From NCBI GenBank assembly GCA_900752815.1, contig CAADWS010000207.1, positions 1 through 49,539 on the forward strand: a stretch of DNA of 49,539 nucleotides. The letters are read 5' to 3'. The notes under the pieces were generated by a model, which saw nothing but the letters and a program-made list of their open reading frames with translations, was not told where the DNA came from and did no database searches. Each line of letters opens with the position of its first letter. The stretch's first letter is position 1. This document shows positions 1-8,333 of the stretch, one piece after another. Both the position numbers and the translations under genes were made by a program. This DNA comes from Bacteroidaceae bacterium (GTDB taxonomy: Bacteria > Bacteroidota > Bacteroidia > Bacteroidales > Bacteroidaceae).

Positions 1-53
1 AAAGTACTGACAGAAATTTCTATCAGTACTTTAGGATTTTCTGTCAGTAGGAC
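1..53. repeat. 21-bp-grid array R1 (cut by window edge)
   Basis: Three 11-bp cores start at 1, 22 and 43, exactly 21 bp apart. Core 1 is direct (AAAGTACTGAC), core 2 inverted (ATCAGTACTTT), and core 3 is a decayed inverted copy (GTCAGTAGGAC). Spacers at 12-21 and 33-42 are AG + six A/T-rich bases + CT. Cores 1 and 2 with their spacer form a 32-bp palindrome with one mismatch. More cells may lie upstream of the window. The array lies upstream of the GH84 gene. Confidence 0.85.
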
Positions 54-263
54 TGTGAAACCGTGATGCGGTAATAGCATACAATGACCTCTACCCGGGG
101 ATAAATAATTATACCGAACTCACGTTTTTTATAAGGAAACGAAAAAGATTGACGTAGAAAGCGGGCGGAGAGTGCTTTCCCGCCGGCCCGAAAAGAAGTT
201 GGATTTTTCTTTTCCTTACGGATGAACATCTATCCATTTATTATAAACTTAAAACAAAACACT
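54..263. other. Intergenic leader of the GH84 gene
   Basis: This stretch holds no convincing gene. Short frames in it have no recognisable protein features. I could not find a clean TTG / TAnnTTTG promoter for the downstream gene, so its promoter may lie outside the window or be atypical. Confidence 0.4.
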
Positions 264-2072
264 ATGAGAAAAATTCAAAAAATGCTGCTGGCACTAATCG
301 TCGTTCTTGGACTGGGCTGCCGGCAGATGATGGCGGACACAGTAGAAGTCTATCCCCGTCCGCAGCAACTGAAAGTGACCGGTCCCGAGGTATCACTGAC
401 GCTCCCTTTCCGCACCGCGGGACTTGACGGAGCCAGTGCACAGGTCTTGCGGCTCCTGCTTGAGGACATCGGTGTGGGTGGAGGCAGCCAGGCAACCCGT
501 CTGCTGGTCGGCACCCGCGAGGACAAGGAAATGCGTTCGTTCCGTCGCCGCATTCCGGAGAAGCCCGAAGGCTACTATTTGCGGGTCGACGCCGACGAAG
601 TGGTGGTGGCAGGCTACGACCAGCGGGGCCTTTTTTATGGACTGCAAACGCTCCGGCAGTTGCTCGGACAGAAGTCTGCCGCAGCCGGTGACACTTGCCG
701 TGTACCGGCAGTCGAGGTGACTGACTGGCCTGATGTTGCCGTACGCGGTGTGGTAGAAGGTTTCTACGGAACGCCCTGGAGCCATGAAGCGCGTATGCGG
801 CTGATTGACTTTTGGGGAAAATATAAGATGAACACCTATATTTATGGTCCGAAAAACGACCGTTACCACAGTTCGCCCAACTGGCGAAAGCCCTATCCTG
901 CCGCCGAGGCTGCCGGGATTAGAGAGCTGGTAAAGCATGCCCACGAAATGGAAGTAGACTTTGTCTGGGCAGTGCATCCCGGACGCGACATCCGCTGGAC
1001 GGAAGAAGACCGCAACCAGCTGATGGCCAAGTTGGAAAGCATGTATGGACTGGGAGTACGCGCTTTTGCCGTCTTCTTCGACGACATCAGCGGGGCAGGC
1101 ACCGACCCGGCCCGCCAGGTGGAACTGCTGAACTATGTGAACCGTAATTTTGTCAAGGCCAAGGGCGACGTGAAACCGCTCATCATGTGCCCTTCAGAAT
1201 ATAACCGCGGCCGGCGCAAGGTGGAGACCCGCTATCTGGAAACACTGGGCGAAGGGCTTGATGCCGACATCCGCATTATGTGGACCGGCGACCGCGCGCT
1301 CTCGGATATTACGTCCGAAAACCTGTCGTGGGTACAGACACTCATCCGCCGCAAGCCTTATATCTGGTGGAACTTCCCGGTGTCCGACTTTTCCAACGAC
1401 CGTGTGCTCATGGGCGAGGTGTATGGCGTGGATTCAAGTATCCGTACCGAGACATCCGGCTTTGTTTCCAACCCCATGGAGTATGCCGAGGCTTCACGGC
1501 TGGCTCTTTTCAGCGTGGCGGACTACACCTGGAAAACCAGCGGCTACAATTCTCTCGAGTCCTGGAAGGCGGGCGCCCGTGCGCTGATGCCCGATGCGGC
1601 CGAGGCTTTCCACTGTTTCTGTACGCACGCTGCGGCCACCGGCGAGGGGCATTATCCCCGTCGGGAGTCGGAAAACATCCGGCAGCCGGCCGAGCGCATG
1701 CTCAAGCAGATGCAGGAGTCGCGTTCCTGGCAGGAGGCCGACAAGGAGGCGCTGCGTGCTGAATTTGAGCGCATGAAGGCGGCAGCCGACCAGTTGGCAC
1801 TCTCCACCGCCAATCCGGAACTCAGCGCCGAGTTGGGTCCCTGGTTCACAGCCTTCGACTATTGGGCACAGCTGGGCCTTGAAGCGCTCCGGCTGGCCGA
1901 AGACATCAAGGCCGGCAACCGCGCCGCCTGTGAGGCCAGAATCGCGCACATGCAGACGTTGCAGACCCGCCTGTCGCGCATCAGCCGCCGGCCGGGTGCA
2001 GGAATGGCTACGTTGGGCACTGCCGTCATCCAGCCTTTCGTGAAGGGCATGATGAAGGTGCCTTTACCATAA
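264..2072 (+). CDS. GH84 beta-N-acetylglucosaminidase (O-GlcNAcase/hyaluronidase-like), exported
   Basis: Predicted secreted or periplasmic glycosidase removing terminal beta-GlcNAc from host glycans. I chose the ATG at 264 because it gives a signal peptide (MRKIQKM, then a hydrophobic run ending near LGCRQMMA); an in-frame ATG at 222 adds 14 residues before the signal. The 602-aa protein has a GH20b-like N-terminal domain (about 25-140), the GH84 TIM barrel (about 150-440, beginning VRGVVEGFYGTPWS) and a helical C-terminal region. The catalytic aspartate pair is D273-D274 in AVFFDDISG; WWNFPVSDF is another family motif. It is shorter than some Bacteroides homologues of over 700 aa, which carry extra C-terminal modules. 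The sulfatase starts 24 bp downstream on the same strand, so the two are probably co-transcribed. Family assignment is firm; the substrate is inferred. Confidence 0.9.
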   Translation: MRKIQKMLLALIVVLGLGCRQMMADTVEVYPRPQQLKVTGPEVSLTLPFRTAGLDGASAQVLRLLLEDIGVGGGSQATRLLVGTREDKEMRSFRRRIPEKPEGYYLRVDADEVVVAGYDQRGLFYGLQTLRQLLGQKSAAAGDTCRVPAVEVTDWPDVAVRGVVEGFYGTPWSHEARMRLIDFWGKYKMNTYIYGPKNDRYHSSPNWRKPYPAAEAAGIRELVKHAHEMEVDFVWAVHPGRDIRWTEEDRNQLMAKLESMYGLGVRAFAVFFDDISGAGTDPARQVELLNYVNRNFVKAKGDVKPLIMCPSEYNRGRRKVETRYLETLGEGLDADIRIMWTGDRALSDITSENLSWVQTLIRRKPYIWWNFPVSDFSNDRVLMGEVYGVDSSIRTETSGFVSNPMEYAEASRLALFSVADYTWKTSGYNSLESWKAGARALMPDAAEAFHCFCTHAAATGEGHYPRRESENIRQPAERMLKQMQESRSWQEADKEALRAEFERMKAAADQLALSTANPELSAELGPWFTAFDYWAQLGLEALRLAEDIKAGNRAACEARIAHMQTLQTRLSRISRRPGAGMATLGTAVIQPFVKGMMKVPLP

Positions 2073-2096
2073 ACCACTTATAAATTCACCTTTCTT

Positions 2097-3516
2097 ATGA
2101 AAATCAACCGACCTTTTCTCCTGACAATGGGTACGGGCCTTCTGGCGGCCACGCCGATGCTGGCCGAACAGAAGGAGCCGATGAACGTAATCTTTATCCT
2201 GTGTGATGATTTGGGGTATGGCGACATTGGCTGTTACGGCCAGCAGCGCATTCTGACGCCCAACATCGACCGCATGGCGGCCGAAGGGATGCAGTTCACC
2301 CAGCATTACGCGGGTTGTCCGGTCAGCGCACCGTCACGATGCTCGCTCCAGACCGGCCTGCATACCGGCCACAGCCAGATCCGGGGCAACCGCGAAATCA
2401 TGCCCGAAGGGCAGGAACCGCTGGGAGCGCACACCTACACTGTGGCCCGCCTGATGAAGGATGCCGGCTATGCTACCGGGCTCTTCGGGAAATGGGGACT
2501 GGGCACGCCCGGCTCCGAATCGACTCCCAACAAGATGGGTTACGACCAGTTCTTCGGCTATCTGTGCCAGCGCCAGGCGCACACTTACTATCCTTCGCAT
2601 TTGTGGGAGAATGAGCGCTGGGTTGATTTCAAGGAAAATCTCAACAACGCGATGAAGACTTATTCGCAGGACCTTATCCATGCCCGTGCGATGAAGTTTA
2701 TCCGTGAAAATGCCGGACATCCCTTCTTCGCGATGCTGACTTATACCTTGCCGCATGCGGAGCTGAATCTGCCGCATGACGATGTGTACCGGATGTATCA
2801 GAAGAAGTTTGGGGAGGAAAAGCCGTTCGTCAGCAATGGATTTGTCGAGAACCATGGAGGCTACAACACATCGCCGGCGCCCCATGCCTCCTTTGCTGCG
2901 ATGGTGTCGCGCCTTGACCGTTATGTGGGCGACATCATGACCGAACTCAAGCGCCTGGGCATTGAGCGCAACACGCTCCTGGTGTTTACCTCCGACAACG
3001 GCCCGCATGCCGAGGGAGGCGCCGACCCGAATTTCTTCAAGAGTTCCGGCCCGCTGCGCGGCATCAAGCGCCAGGTGTATGAAGGCGGCATCCGCGTACC
3101 CTTTGTCGCATGGTCGCCCGGCAATGTGCCGGCCGGTGTGAAGACCGACCATATGGCTCTGGGACTTTATGCCGACGATGGCCGAATTGACGGGCCGCAA
3201 GCTCGGAACCTATACCGACGGCATTTCCTATCTGTCCACGCTGCTGGGGAAGGACGGGCAGCGCCAGCATCCGTTCCTTTACTGGGAATTCCATGAGGAA
3301 GGCGGCCGTCAGGCGCTTCGCATGGGCGAGTGGAAACTCATCCGCCAGCCTGTCAACGGGCAGACGCACACCGAACTGTATCATCTTCCTTCCGACCTGC
3401 ACGAGGACCGCAACGTGGCCGCCGAACATCCGGAGCGGGTGAAGGAGATGATGCTGGTGATGGAAAATGCGCGTACGCATTCTGACTGGTTTGACTTTGG
3501 CCGCGAGCGGAAATAA
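2097..3516 (+). pseudogene. Family S1 sulfatase, Ser-type, interrupted by a frameshift near 3159
   Basis: An exported sulfatase (signal peptide about residues 1-23) that would remove sulfate esters from glycans. Metal-binding D37-D38 lie in ILCDDLGYGDIG. The formylglycine site is serine: S77 in VSAPSRCSLQTG, so maturation would need an anaerobic radical-SAM sulfatase-maturating enzyme (anSME). The first frame reads correctly to about 3158 (TDHMA), then runs into unrelated sequence and stops at 3296. From TGG at 3160 another frame continues as WDFMPTMAELTG to a normal end at 3516. Joining the frames gives about 472 aa, a normal family length, with both halves intact. The simplest lesion is loss of one TG from an ancestral CTGTGG (Leu-Trp). 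It may be a recent mutation, a strain difference or a sequencing error. Confidence 0.85.
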
Positions 3517-3575
3517 ACCGTTGTGTGGCTGCAGTCCGGCTGCACGGCACCGCTAACGGTTGCGGCCGGTAAAGG

Positions 3576-3635
3576 AAATCCCCCTGACGGTTCTCCTGCA
3601 TGGTGTTGCAGAAAATCCGTCAGGGGGATTTTTTT
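3576..3635 (+). terminator. Rho-independent terminator after the sulfatase
   Basis: A perfect 15-bp stem (AAATCCCCCTGACGG at 3576-3590 with its complement at 3617-3631) is followed by a run of T. The loop holds a second small stem (CTGCA/TGCAG). It lies between convergent genes (sulfatase + and sufE -) and may work in both directions. Confidence 0.85.
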
Positions 3636-3775
3636 GTGTGGTTGCGGCATCCTCTCCTCTGCCGGCGCTGACGCTACGGCTACTGCTCCGTGCGCCGCAT
3701 CCGTGCGCTGCCCGAAACGGGCGGACGGATGTGCCGCAGTTCCGCTGTCCGCATGGAGAACAGGTTTCCGCAGTC

Positions 3776-4201
3776 CTATCCCAGTTTGGCCTTGTAGGCC
3801 AGGGCATACATGCGCATCTGCTTCACCATGGCCAGCAGACCGTTGCTGCGCGTGGGCGACAGGTGTTCGGTCAGGCCGATGCGGTCGATGAAGTAGAGGT
3901 CGGCGTCGAGGATTTCCTGCGGAGTGTGGTCGCTGAGTACGCGCACCAGCAGGGAAACGATGCCTTTGACGATGAGGGCGTCGCTCTCGGCGCGGAAGTG
4001 TAGGCGTCCGTCGTGCTCTTCGCACACGAGCCATACGCGGCTTTGGCAGCCGTCAATGAGGTTCTGGTCGGTCTTGTCGGTTTCGGGCAGGCTTTCCTGC
4101 TCCTCGCCCAGGTCGATGAGCAGCTGGTAGCGGTCCATCCAGTCGTCCAGACCGGTGAAGTCTTCGATGACTTCATCCTGCAGTTCGTTGATTGTATTCA
4201 T
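3776..4201 (-). CDS. sufE: SufE family sulfur acceptor for Fe-S cluster assembly
   Basis: A 141-aa cytoplasmic SufE-like protein that would accept persulfide sulfur from a SufS-type cysteine desulfurase and pass it to the Suf scaffold. The acceptor cysteine is C52 in IDGCQSRVW, the family signature; YFIDRIGL and LSPTRSNGLLAMV also match the family. I start at the ATG at 4201 (MNTINELQDEVI); a longer in-frame start at 4264 adds a basic, non-conserved tail. It is the last gene of a minus-strand group behind the glutaminyl cyclase (87 bp gap) and the C26-M19 fusion. The cognate desulfurase is not in the window. Confidence 0.9.
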   Translation of the reverse strand: MNTINELQDEVIEDFTGLDDWMDRYQLLIDLGEEQESLPETDKTDQNLIDGCQSRVWLVCEEHDGRLHFRAESDALIVKGIVSLLVRVLSDHTPQEILDADLYFIDRIGLTEHLSPTRSNGLLAMVKQMRMYALAYKAKLG

Positions 4202-4288
4202 TTTTCTCTTGAGTTTATAGGGGGAGCGGGGTGCTCCCGTGGCTGGCCGGTTGCGGTGCGGCATTTGCCGCGGTGCGGTGCCGGCCGG

Positions 4289-5299
4289 TTATTTTTCGTT
4301 GGCGATGATTTCGGCCATGGTGTCGCCCACCGCCTTCAGCGTTTCGGCGGAAATGTTCTCCGGCGTGTCGTTCACCGTGTGCCAGTAGGGTCCGAAGCTG
4401 TGCTCGCTGTCGCTCATGAAGGGGATGACGTCGACCGTGGGGATGCCGGCAATTTCGTTGAGCGGCAGGTGGTCGTCGGTGGCCCAGCTGCCGTCCTCGT
4501 TGACGAAGTAGCGGTCGGCTCCCACGGCCTGTGCGGCGGCCCACACCTTCTGCACGATGTCGGCGGCGTAGCGCAGGGAGAAGCCTTCGTGGCAGAAGCG
4601 GGCACCGGGTCCGCCCACCATGTCGAGCAGGATGCCGTAGCGGGCCACATATCCCGTGCGGTGAGGATTGGAGGCCCAGTAGCGTGAGCCCAGACACCAG
4701 TCACTGCCGTCCTCCGGGGCATTGTCGGCTCCCCAGTAGGGCGCGCCGTAGTCCTCCATGTCGAAGCAGATAAAGTCTACTCCCACGGCGGGGTTGAGTT
4801 GCTTGATGATGCGTGCCAGTTCGAGCATGACGGCCACCCCGCTGGCACCGTCGTTGGCTCCCATCACCGGCTGGCGGTGGCGGCTCTTGTCGGGGTCCTG
4901 GTCGGCCCAGGGGCGGCAGTCCCAATGGGCGCAGAGCAGGATGCGCTCGGCCTGTTCGGGACGGTAGGAGGCGATGATGTTGCGGCAGGGCAGCCGTTTG
5001 TTGTCCCAGCCCGTCACGGTCGTTTCCTGCTCGGTGACTTCCAGTCCGTAGCGGCGGAACTGGCCGACGATGTAGTCGCCACACCGGCGGTGGGCTTCCG
5101 ATTCGGGTGTCCGGGGGCCGAAGTCGCATTGTGCCCGGACGAAGGCCAGGGCCGAGTCGGCGTTGAATATGGTGGTCCGCACGGGGGCGGTGGCGGGCGT
5201 CTCCTGCTGTTCGGGCGTCTTGGTCGTGTTGCGGCAACCGGTGGCCATCAGGGCGGTCAGCAGGCAGGCCCCGAGAGTGGGGAGAAGGGAATGTTTCAT
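4289..5299 (-). CDS. Glutaminyl-peptide cyclotransferase-like M28 lipoprotein
   Basis: A 336-aa zinc-dependent M28-fold protein matching bacterial type II glutaminyl cyclases, which convert N-terminal Gln to pyroglutamate on exported peptides. A lipobox (LMATGC, acylated C22) predicts membrane anchoring outside the cytoplasm. Motifs include HWDCRPWAD, GANDGASGVAVMLELAR (zinc Asp), DFICFDMEDYGAP (Glu), WCLGSRYWA (characteristic of the cyclase subgroup rather than ordinary aminopeptidases) and HSFGPYWHTVND (zinc His). Bacteroidales glutaminyl cyclases are known from Porphyromonas. It lies 59 bp after the C26-M19 fusion and before sufE on the same strand. An aminopeptidase activity is the alternative but fits less well. 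Confidence 0.85.
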   Translation of the reverse strand: MKHSLLPTLGACLLTALMATGCRNTTKTPEQQETPATAPVRTTIFNADSALAFVRAQCDFGPRTPESEAHRRCGDYIVGQFRRYGLEVTEQETTVTGWDNKRLPCRNIIASYRPEQAERILLCAHWDCRPWADQDPDKSRHRQPVMGANDGASGVAVMLELARIIKQLNPAVGVDFICFDMEDYGAPYWGADNAPEDGSDWCLGSRYWASNPHRTGYVARYGILLDMVGGPGARFCHEGFSLRYAADIVQKVWAAAQAVGADRYFVNEDGSWATDDHLPLNEIAGIPTVDVIPFMSDSEHSFGPYWHTVNDTPENISAETLKAVGDTMAEIIANEK

Positions 5300-5358
5300 A
5301 TTTCGGTATTAAGTGTTTTCAGTGTGTGGCGGAAGTCATGGCGGGCCGGCGGCGCTGT

Positions 5359-7116
5359 TCAGCAACCCTGCTGCACTTCCTCCATGACGCGCAGGAAGTT
5401 GCCGCCCCAGATGCGGGCCAGTTCGTCTTCGGTGAGCCCTTCGGACATGAGGCGGCGGGTGAAGGCGAGGCAGTCGGCGGCACAGCTCATGCCCGGCACT
5501 CCGCCGTCGCCGTCGAAGTCGGTGCCGATGCCCACGTGGTCGGTGCCGGCCACCTGGAGGCAGTGGAGCAGATGGGCCACGGCGTCGTCGACGGTGGCAC
5601 CGCCGCCCTGCCGCAGGAAGTGGTCGTAGAAGGTGACCTGCACCACTCCGCCCCGGGCGGCGATGGCGCGCAGCTGGTCGTCGGTGACATTGCGCACGTG
5701 GTCGCACAGCGCCCGTGCCGACGAGTGGGAGCATACCACGGGCCGGCTGCTGGCCTCGAGCACGTCGTAGAAGGTGGCCTCGGAGGCGTGGGAGAGGTCA
5801 ATCATCATGCCCTGCCGGTTCATTTCGGCCACGGCCTGCCGCCCGAAGGCGCTGAGGCCGCCGTGTTCGCCGGCGGAGCGTGCGGCCGAGTCGCACAGGT
5901 CGTTGTCGCCGTTGTGGCAGAGCGTGATGTAGACGACGCCTTCGCGGCGGTAGCGCCCGATGTTTGTCAGGTCGCGCCCGATGGCGTAGCCGTTTTCGAT
6001 GCCGAGGAAGATGGCCCGTCGGCCCTGTGCCTTTGCGGTGCGGGCTTCGGCGGGCGTTGTGGCGATGCAGGCCGCGGGGTTGCGGCCCACCTGTTCGCGG
6101 ATGCCGGCCAGGATGCTGTCGGCGCGGCGGGTGGCCTCGGCCAGTTCGTCGGGAGTGCGTCCGCCCTGCGGCAGATAGGCCACCATGACGGCAGCGTCGA
6201 GTGCGCCTTCGGCCATTTTGTGCAGGTCGACACAAGTGTCGGGGTTGCGGCGTTCCAGTTCGGCCCCGCGGGCCAGGAGTATGGGCGTGTCGCAATGGGA
6301 GTCGAGCGTCAGGATGCGGCGGTGCAGCCGGCGGGCGCGGCGGTAGCTGTCGGCTTCCTGCACCAGGTGGCGGAACAGTGGGAGCATCGACTCGTCGCCG
6401 GCGGTGACGGCACATTCGGGATGCCACTGCACGCCCCATATGGGCTTGAAGGCAGTGCTCTCGACGGCTTCCACCACCCCGTCGCTGCTGTGGACGGTGG
6501 CGCGGAGTGCCGGTCCCGGACGGTCGACGGCCTGATGGTGGAACGAGTTGACGCAGAAGTCCTCGCCCAGCAGGCGGGCCATGAGTGAGCCGGCTTCGGC
6601 GTGCACGCGGTGGGTGGCTTCGGTGCGCGGCGCGTCCTGGCTGTGCTTGAGCAGCGGCAGTCCGGGCCGTTCGGCCGCCAGGTCCTGGTGCACCCGTCCG
6701 CCCAGTGCGGCGGCTATGACCTGTATGCCGCGGCAGATGCCCAGGAGCGGCAGGTTGCGGTCGGCCGCCAGGCGCGCCAGCAACAGTTCGCAGCGGTCGC
6801 GGCGGGGATTGATGCCGTGCAGTTGCGGGAGCGGGTCCTCGCCGGCATAGAGCGGGTTGAGGTCGGCACCGCCCGAGAGCAGCAGTCCGTCGATGCGGTC
6901 GAGCAGTCCCGGCAGCGCTTCGGTATCGGTCAGCGGCGGCACGATGAGCGGCAGTCCGCCCGCCGCCTCAATGCTGCGGAAGTAGCCGTCGGCCAGTTCG
7001 CAGCCCTTTTCGCCATAGTTGCCGGTGATGCCGATGACGGGGCGCTCGTCGGCCGGCGGAAAGTGAGAAGTCAGGGCCGAATAGTCGGCCTCTGTGTTGA
7101 ATCGGTTCATTTTCAT
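5359..7116 (-). CDS. Fusion of a C26 gamma-glutamyl hydrolase and an M19 membrane-type dipeptidase
   Basis: A 585-aa two-enzyme protein. Residues about 24-250 are a class I glutamine-amidotransferase-like C26 hydrolase of the PuuD type, with nucleophile C128 in LLGICRGIQ and H232/E234 in GVQWHPE. Residues about 265-585 are an M19 (renal) dipeptidase with apparent metal ligands H274 and D276 (DSHCDTP), E374 (GIENGYAIG), H443 (LSHAS) and H464 (CSHSSAR). Both active sites look intact. No signal peptide is visible, so it is probably cytoplasmic. I start at 7116 (MKMNRF), with GGAG about 16 bp upstream; the frame extends to 7362 but that part is basic, low-complexity and overlaps the upstream region. 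It is first in a group with the glutaminyl cyclase and sufE. A coupled gamma-glutamyl-peptide breakdown role is inference. Confidence 0.88.
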   Translation of the reverse strand: MKMNRFNTEADYSALTSHFPPADERPVIGITGNYGEKGCELADGYFRSIEAAGGLPLIVPPLTDTEALPGLLDRIDGLLLSGGADLNPLYAGEDPLPQLHGINPRRDRCELLLARLAADRNLPLLGICRGIQVIAAALGGRVHQDLAAERPGLPLLKHSQDAPRTEATHRVHAEAGSLMARLLGEDFCVNSFHHQAVDRPGPALRATVHSSDGVVEAVESTAFKPIWGVQWHPECAVTAGDESMLPLFRHLVQEADSYRRARRLHRRILTLDSHCDTPILLARGAELERRNPDTCVDLHKMAEGALDAAVMVAYLPQGGRTPDELAEATRRADSILAGIREQVGRNPAACIATTPAEARTAKAQGRRAIFLGIENGYAIGRDLTNIGRYRREGVVYITLCHNGDNDLCDSAARSAGEHGGLSAFGRQAVAEMNRQGMMIDLSHASEATFYDVLEASSRPVVCSHSSARALCDHVRNVTDDQLRAIAARGGVVQVTFYDHFLRQGGGATVDDAVAHLLHCLQVAGTDHVGIGTDFDGDGGVPGMSCAADCLAFTRRLMSEGLTEDELARIWGGNFLRVMEEVQQGC

Positions 7117-7214
7117 CAGGTTGTTTCGTTTCTCCCCGCCCCTTGGCGCTGGCCGCGGGAGTGGAGAGGACGGAGTGAAAAACGGGGACGGCCGCAGCCG
7201 TGCCCTATTCCCGA

Positions 7215-7222
7215 CAAAGGTA
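7215..7222 (-). promoter_or_regulatory. Candidate -7 element for the C26-M19 / cyclase / sufE group
   Basis: On the minus strand this reads TACCTTTG, matching the Bacteroidota -7 consensus TAnnTTTG, about 93 bp before the start at 7116. No clear -33 TTG is visible at the usual distance. The divergent region 7117-7620 holds this element, array R2 and the trmH-side element; I see no gene in it. Confidence 0.4.
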
Positions 7223-7367
7223 ATGGATTTATGCGAGATGCGGGCCGCCCGATGCCGATTATTTGCCGCCGGCCGTCGCGGGGCGGTGCAGGGCGGAAGG
7301 CTGCCGGCGGTCGTTTTTTCCGCGGGCCGGGCAGTGTTTTCCAGCCGTCGGCGCGCCGGCAAAAACA

Positions 7368-7441
7368 GTCAGTACTTTAGGAAAAACAGTTGGTACTTTA
7401 GAAAAAACAAAAGTACTGACTGTTTTTTCTATCCTTACTTT
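7368..7441. repeat. 21-bp-grid array R2, four cells, mixed orientation
   Basis: Cores start at 7368 (inverted, GTCAGTACTTT), 7389 (inverted, GTTGGTACTTT), 7410 (direct, AAAGTACTGAC) and 7431 (inverted, ATCCTTACTTT, the AGGA variant). All steps are 21 bp although orientation switches twice. Spacers are AGGAAAAACA, AGAAAAAACA and TGTTTTTTCT. The array lies in the divergent region between the C26-M19 gene (-) and the methyltransferase gene (+). Confidence 0.9.
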
Positions 7442-7562
7442 CGTTTTTCCGCTCCCTCCGCGCCGCGGGAAAAAACGGCTGCGGGTTCCCGCGGCCGTGC
7501 CTTTTGGCGGAGAAATGCGTGAAAGAGCCCGCGTTGACAGCGGCGGGACGGGGAGAAAATAT

Positions 7563-7570
7563 TATTTTTG
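7563..7570 (+). promoter_or_regulatory. Candidate -7 element for the TrmH-type methyltransferase
   Basis: TATTTTTG matches TAnnTTTG, 50 bp before the ATG at 7621. The nearest upstream TTG (7534-7536) is 26 bp away, longer than usual, so only the -7 part is convincing. Confidence 0.45.
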
Positions 7571-7620
7571 CAGATGGAATCCCCCGCAGGGGAAAAATCA
7601 TTGCACATTTTTTTCTGGCT

Positions 7621-8163
7621 ATGCGAAAACTACAGGTAGAAGAGCTTTGCCGCATGACGGTGGAGGAGTTTAAGGAAGCGCCCAAGGTGCCGCTGGTGAT
7701 GGTGCTCGACAATATCCGGAGCCTGCACAACGTGGGGTCGGTGTTCCGCACGGCCGATGCGTTCCGCCTGGAGGGCATCTGGCTCTGTGGCATTACGGCT
7801 TGCCCGCCTTCGGTTGAAATCCACAAGACGGCGCTGGGAGCCGAGGACACGGTGGCCTGGCGCTATTTTGCCGACACGCTCGACGCCGTGCGCGAACTCA
7901 AGGCACAGGGCTATGAGGTGCTGGCCGTGGAGCAGGTGGAGGGCAGCCACAAGCTGGGCCGCTTCCGCGTGGAACCGGGGCGGAAGTATGCTCTCATCAT
8001 GGGCAACGAGGTGAAAGGCGTGCGCCAGGACGTGGTCGACGCGGCCGACGGTGCGCTTGAAATCCCGCAGTACGGCATGAAGCATTCGCTCAACGTGTCG
8101 GTGTCGGCCGGCATCGTCATCTGGGACATCGCGAGCCAGCTGCTTTCCAGTGCCGAGCCCTGA
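7621..8163 (+). CDS. TrmH/SpoU family RNA 2'-O-methyltransferase
   Basis: A 180-aa SPOUT-fold enzyme that would transfer a methyl group from S-adenosylmethionine to a ribose 2'-OH in tRNA or rRNA. The family motifs appear in order: NIRSLHNVGSVFRTADAF (motif 1, with the Asn and Arg), ALIMGNEVKGV (motif 2) and IPQYGMKHSLNVSVSAGIV (motif 3, forming the knot that binds SAM). I start at the ATG at 7621 (MRKLQVEEL); an upstream in-frame start at 7504 would include the promoter-like element and adds no conserved sequence. The length suits a minimal catalytic domain without an N-terminal RNA-binding extension. The target nucleotide cannot be read from the sequence. Confidence 0.88.
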   Translation: MRKLQVEELCRMTVEEFKEAPKVPLVMVLDNIRSLHNVGSVFRTADAFRLEGIWLCGITACPPSVEIHKTALGAEDTVAWRYFADTLDAVRELKAQGYEVLAVEQVEGSHKLGRFRVEPGRKYALIMGNEVKGVRQDVVDAADGALEIPQYGMKHSLNVSVSAGIVIWDIASQLLSSAEP

Positions 8164-8211
8164 ACGGCCGGTGCCGCCCCGGTACAGGTGAATGTGCAGT
8201 TGCGGCGGCAA

Positions 8212-8242
8212 TTGGCCAGTTCGCAGAAAATAACTATTTTTG
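8212..8242 (+). promoter_or_regulatory. Promoter of the glycosyltransferase-recX operon
   Basis: TTG at 8212-8214, a 20-bp gap, then TATTTTTG at 8235-8242, an excellent fit to the Bacteroidota vegetative promoter. The transcript would begin near 8250, leaving an untranslated leader of about 84 nt before the start at 8334. Confidence 0.7.
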
Positions 8243-8333
8243 TAAACTTATGGGAGACGGGTCCTGCAGAAAGACACGGGAGGCCATCCTCTCCGCCTGC
8301 CTGCAACCACCCTCCGGTGCAGATGAAAAACTT

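Noticed and set aside
7117..7362. N-terminal extension of the C26-M19 protein
   Set aside because: The extra 82 residues are Arg/Pro-rich, carry no motif and would cover the candidate promoter; the conserved protein begins at 7116 or 7110.
8250..8333. N-terminal extension of the GT4 gene from the ATG at 8250
   Set aside because: It would coincide with the predicted transcription start and adds 28 unconserved residues before the Rossmann strand MRVLLVNTS.
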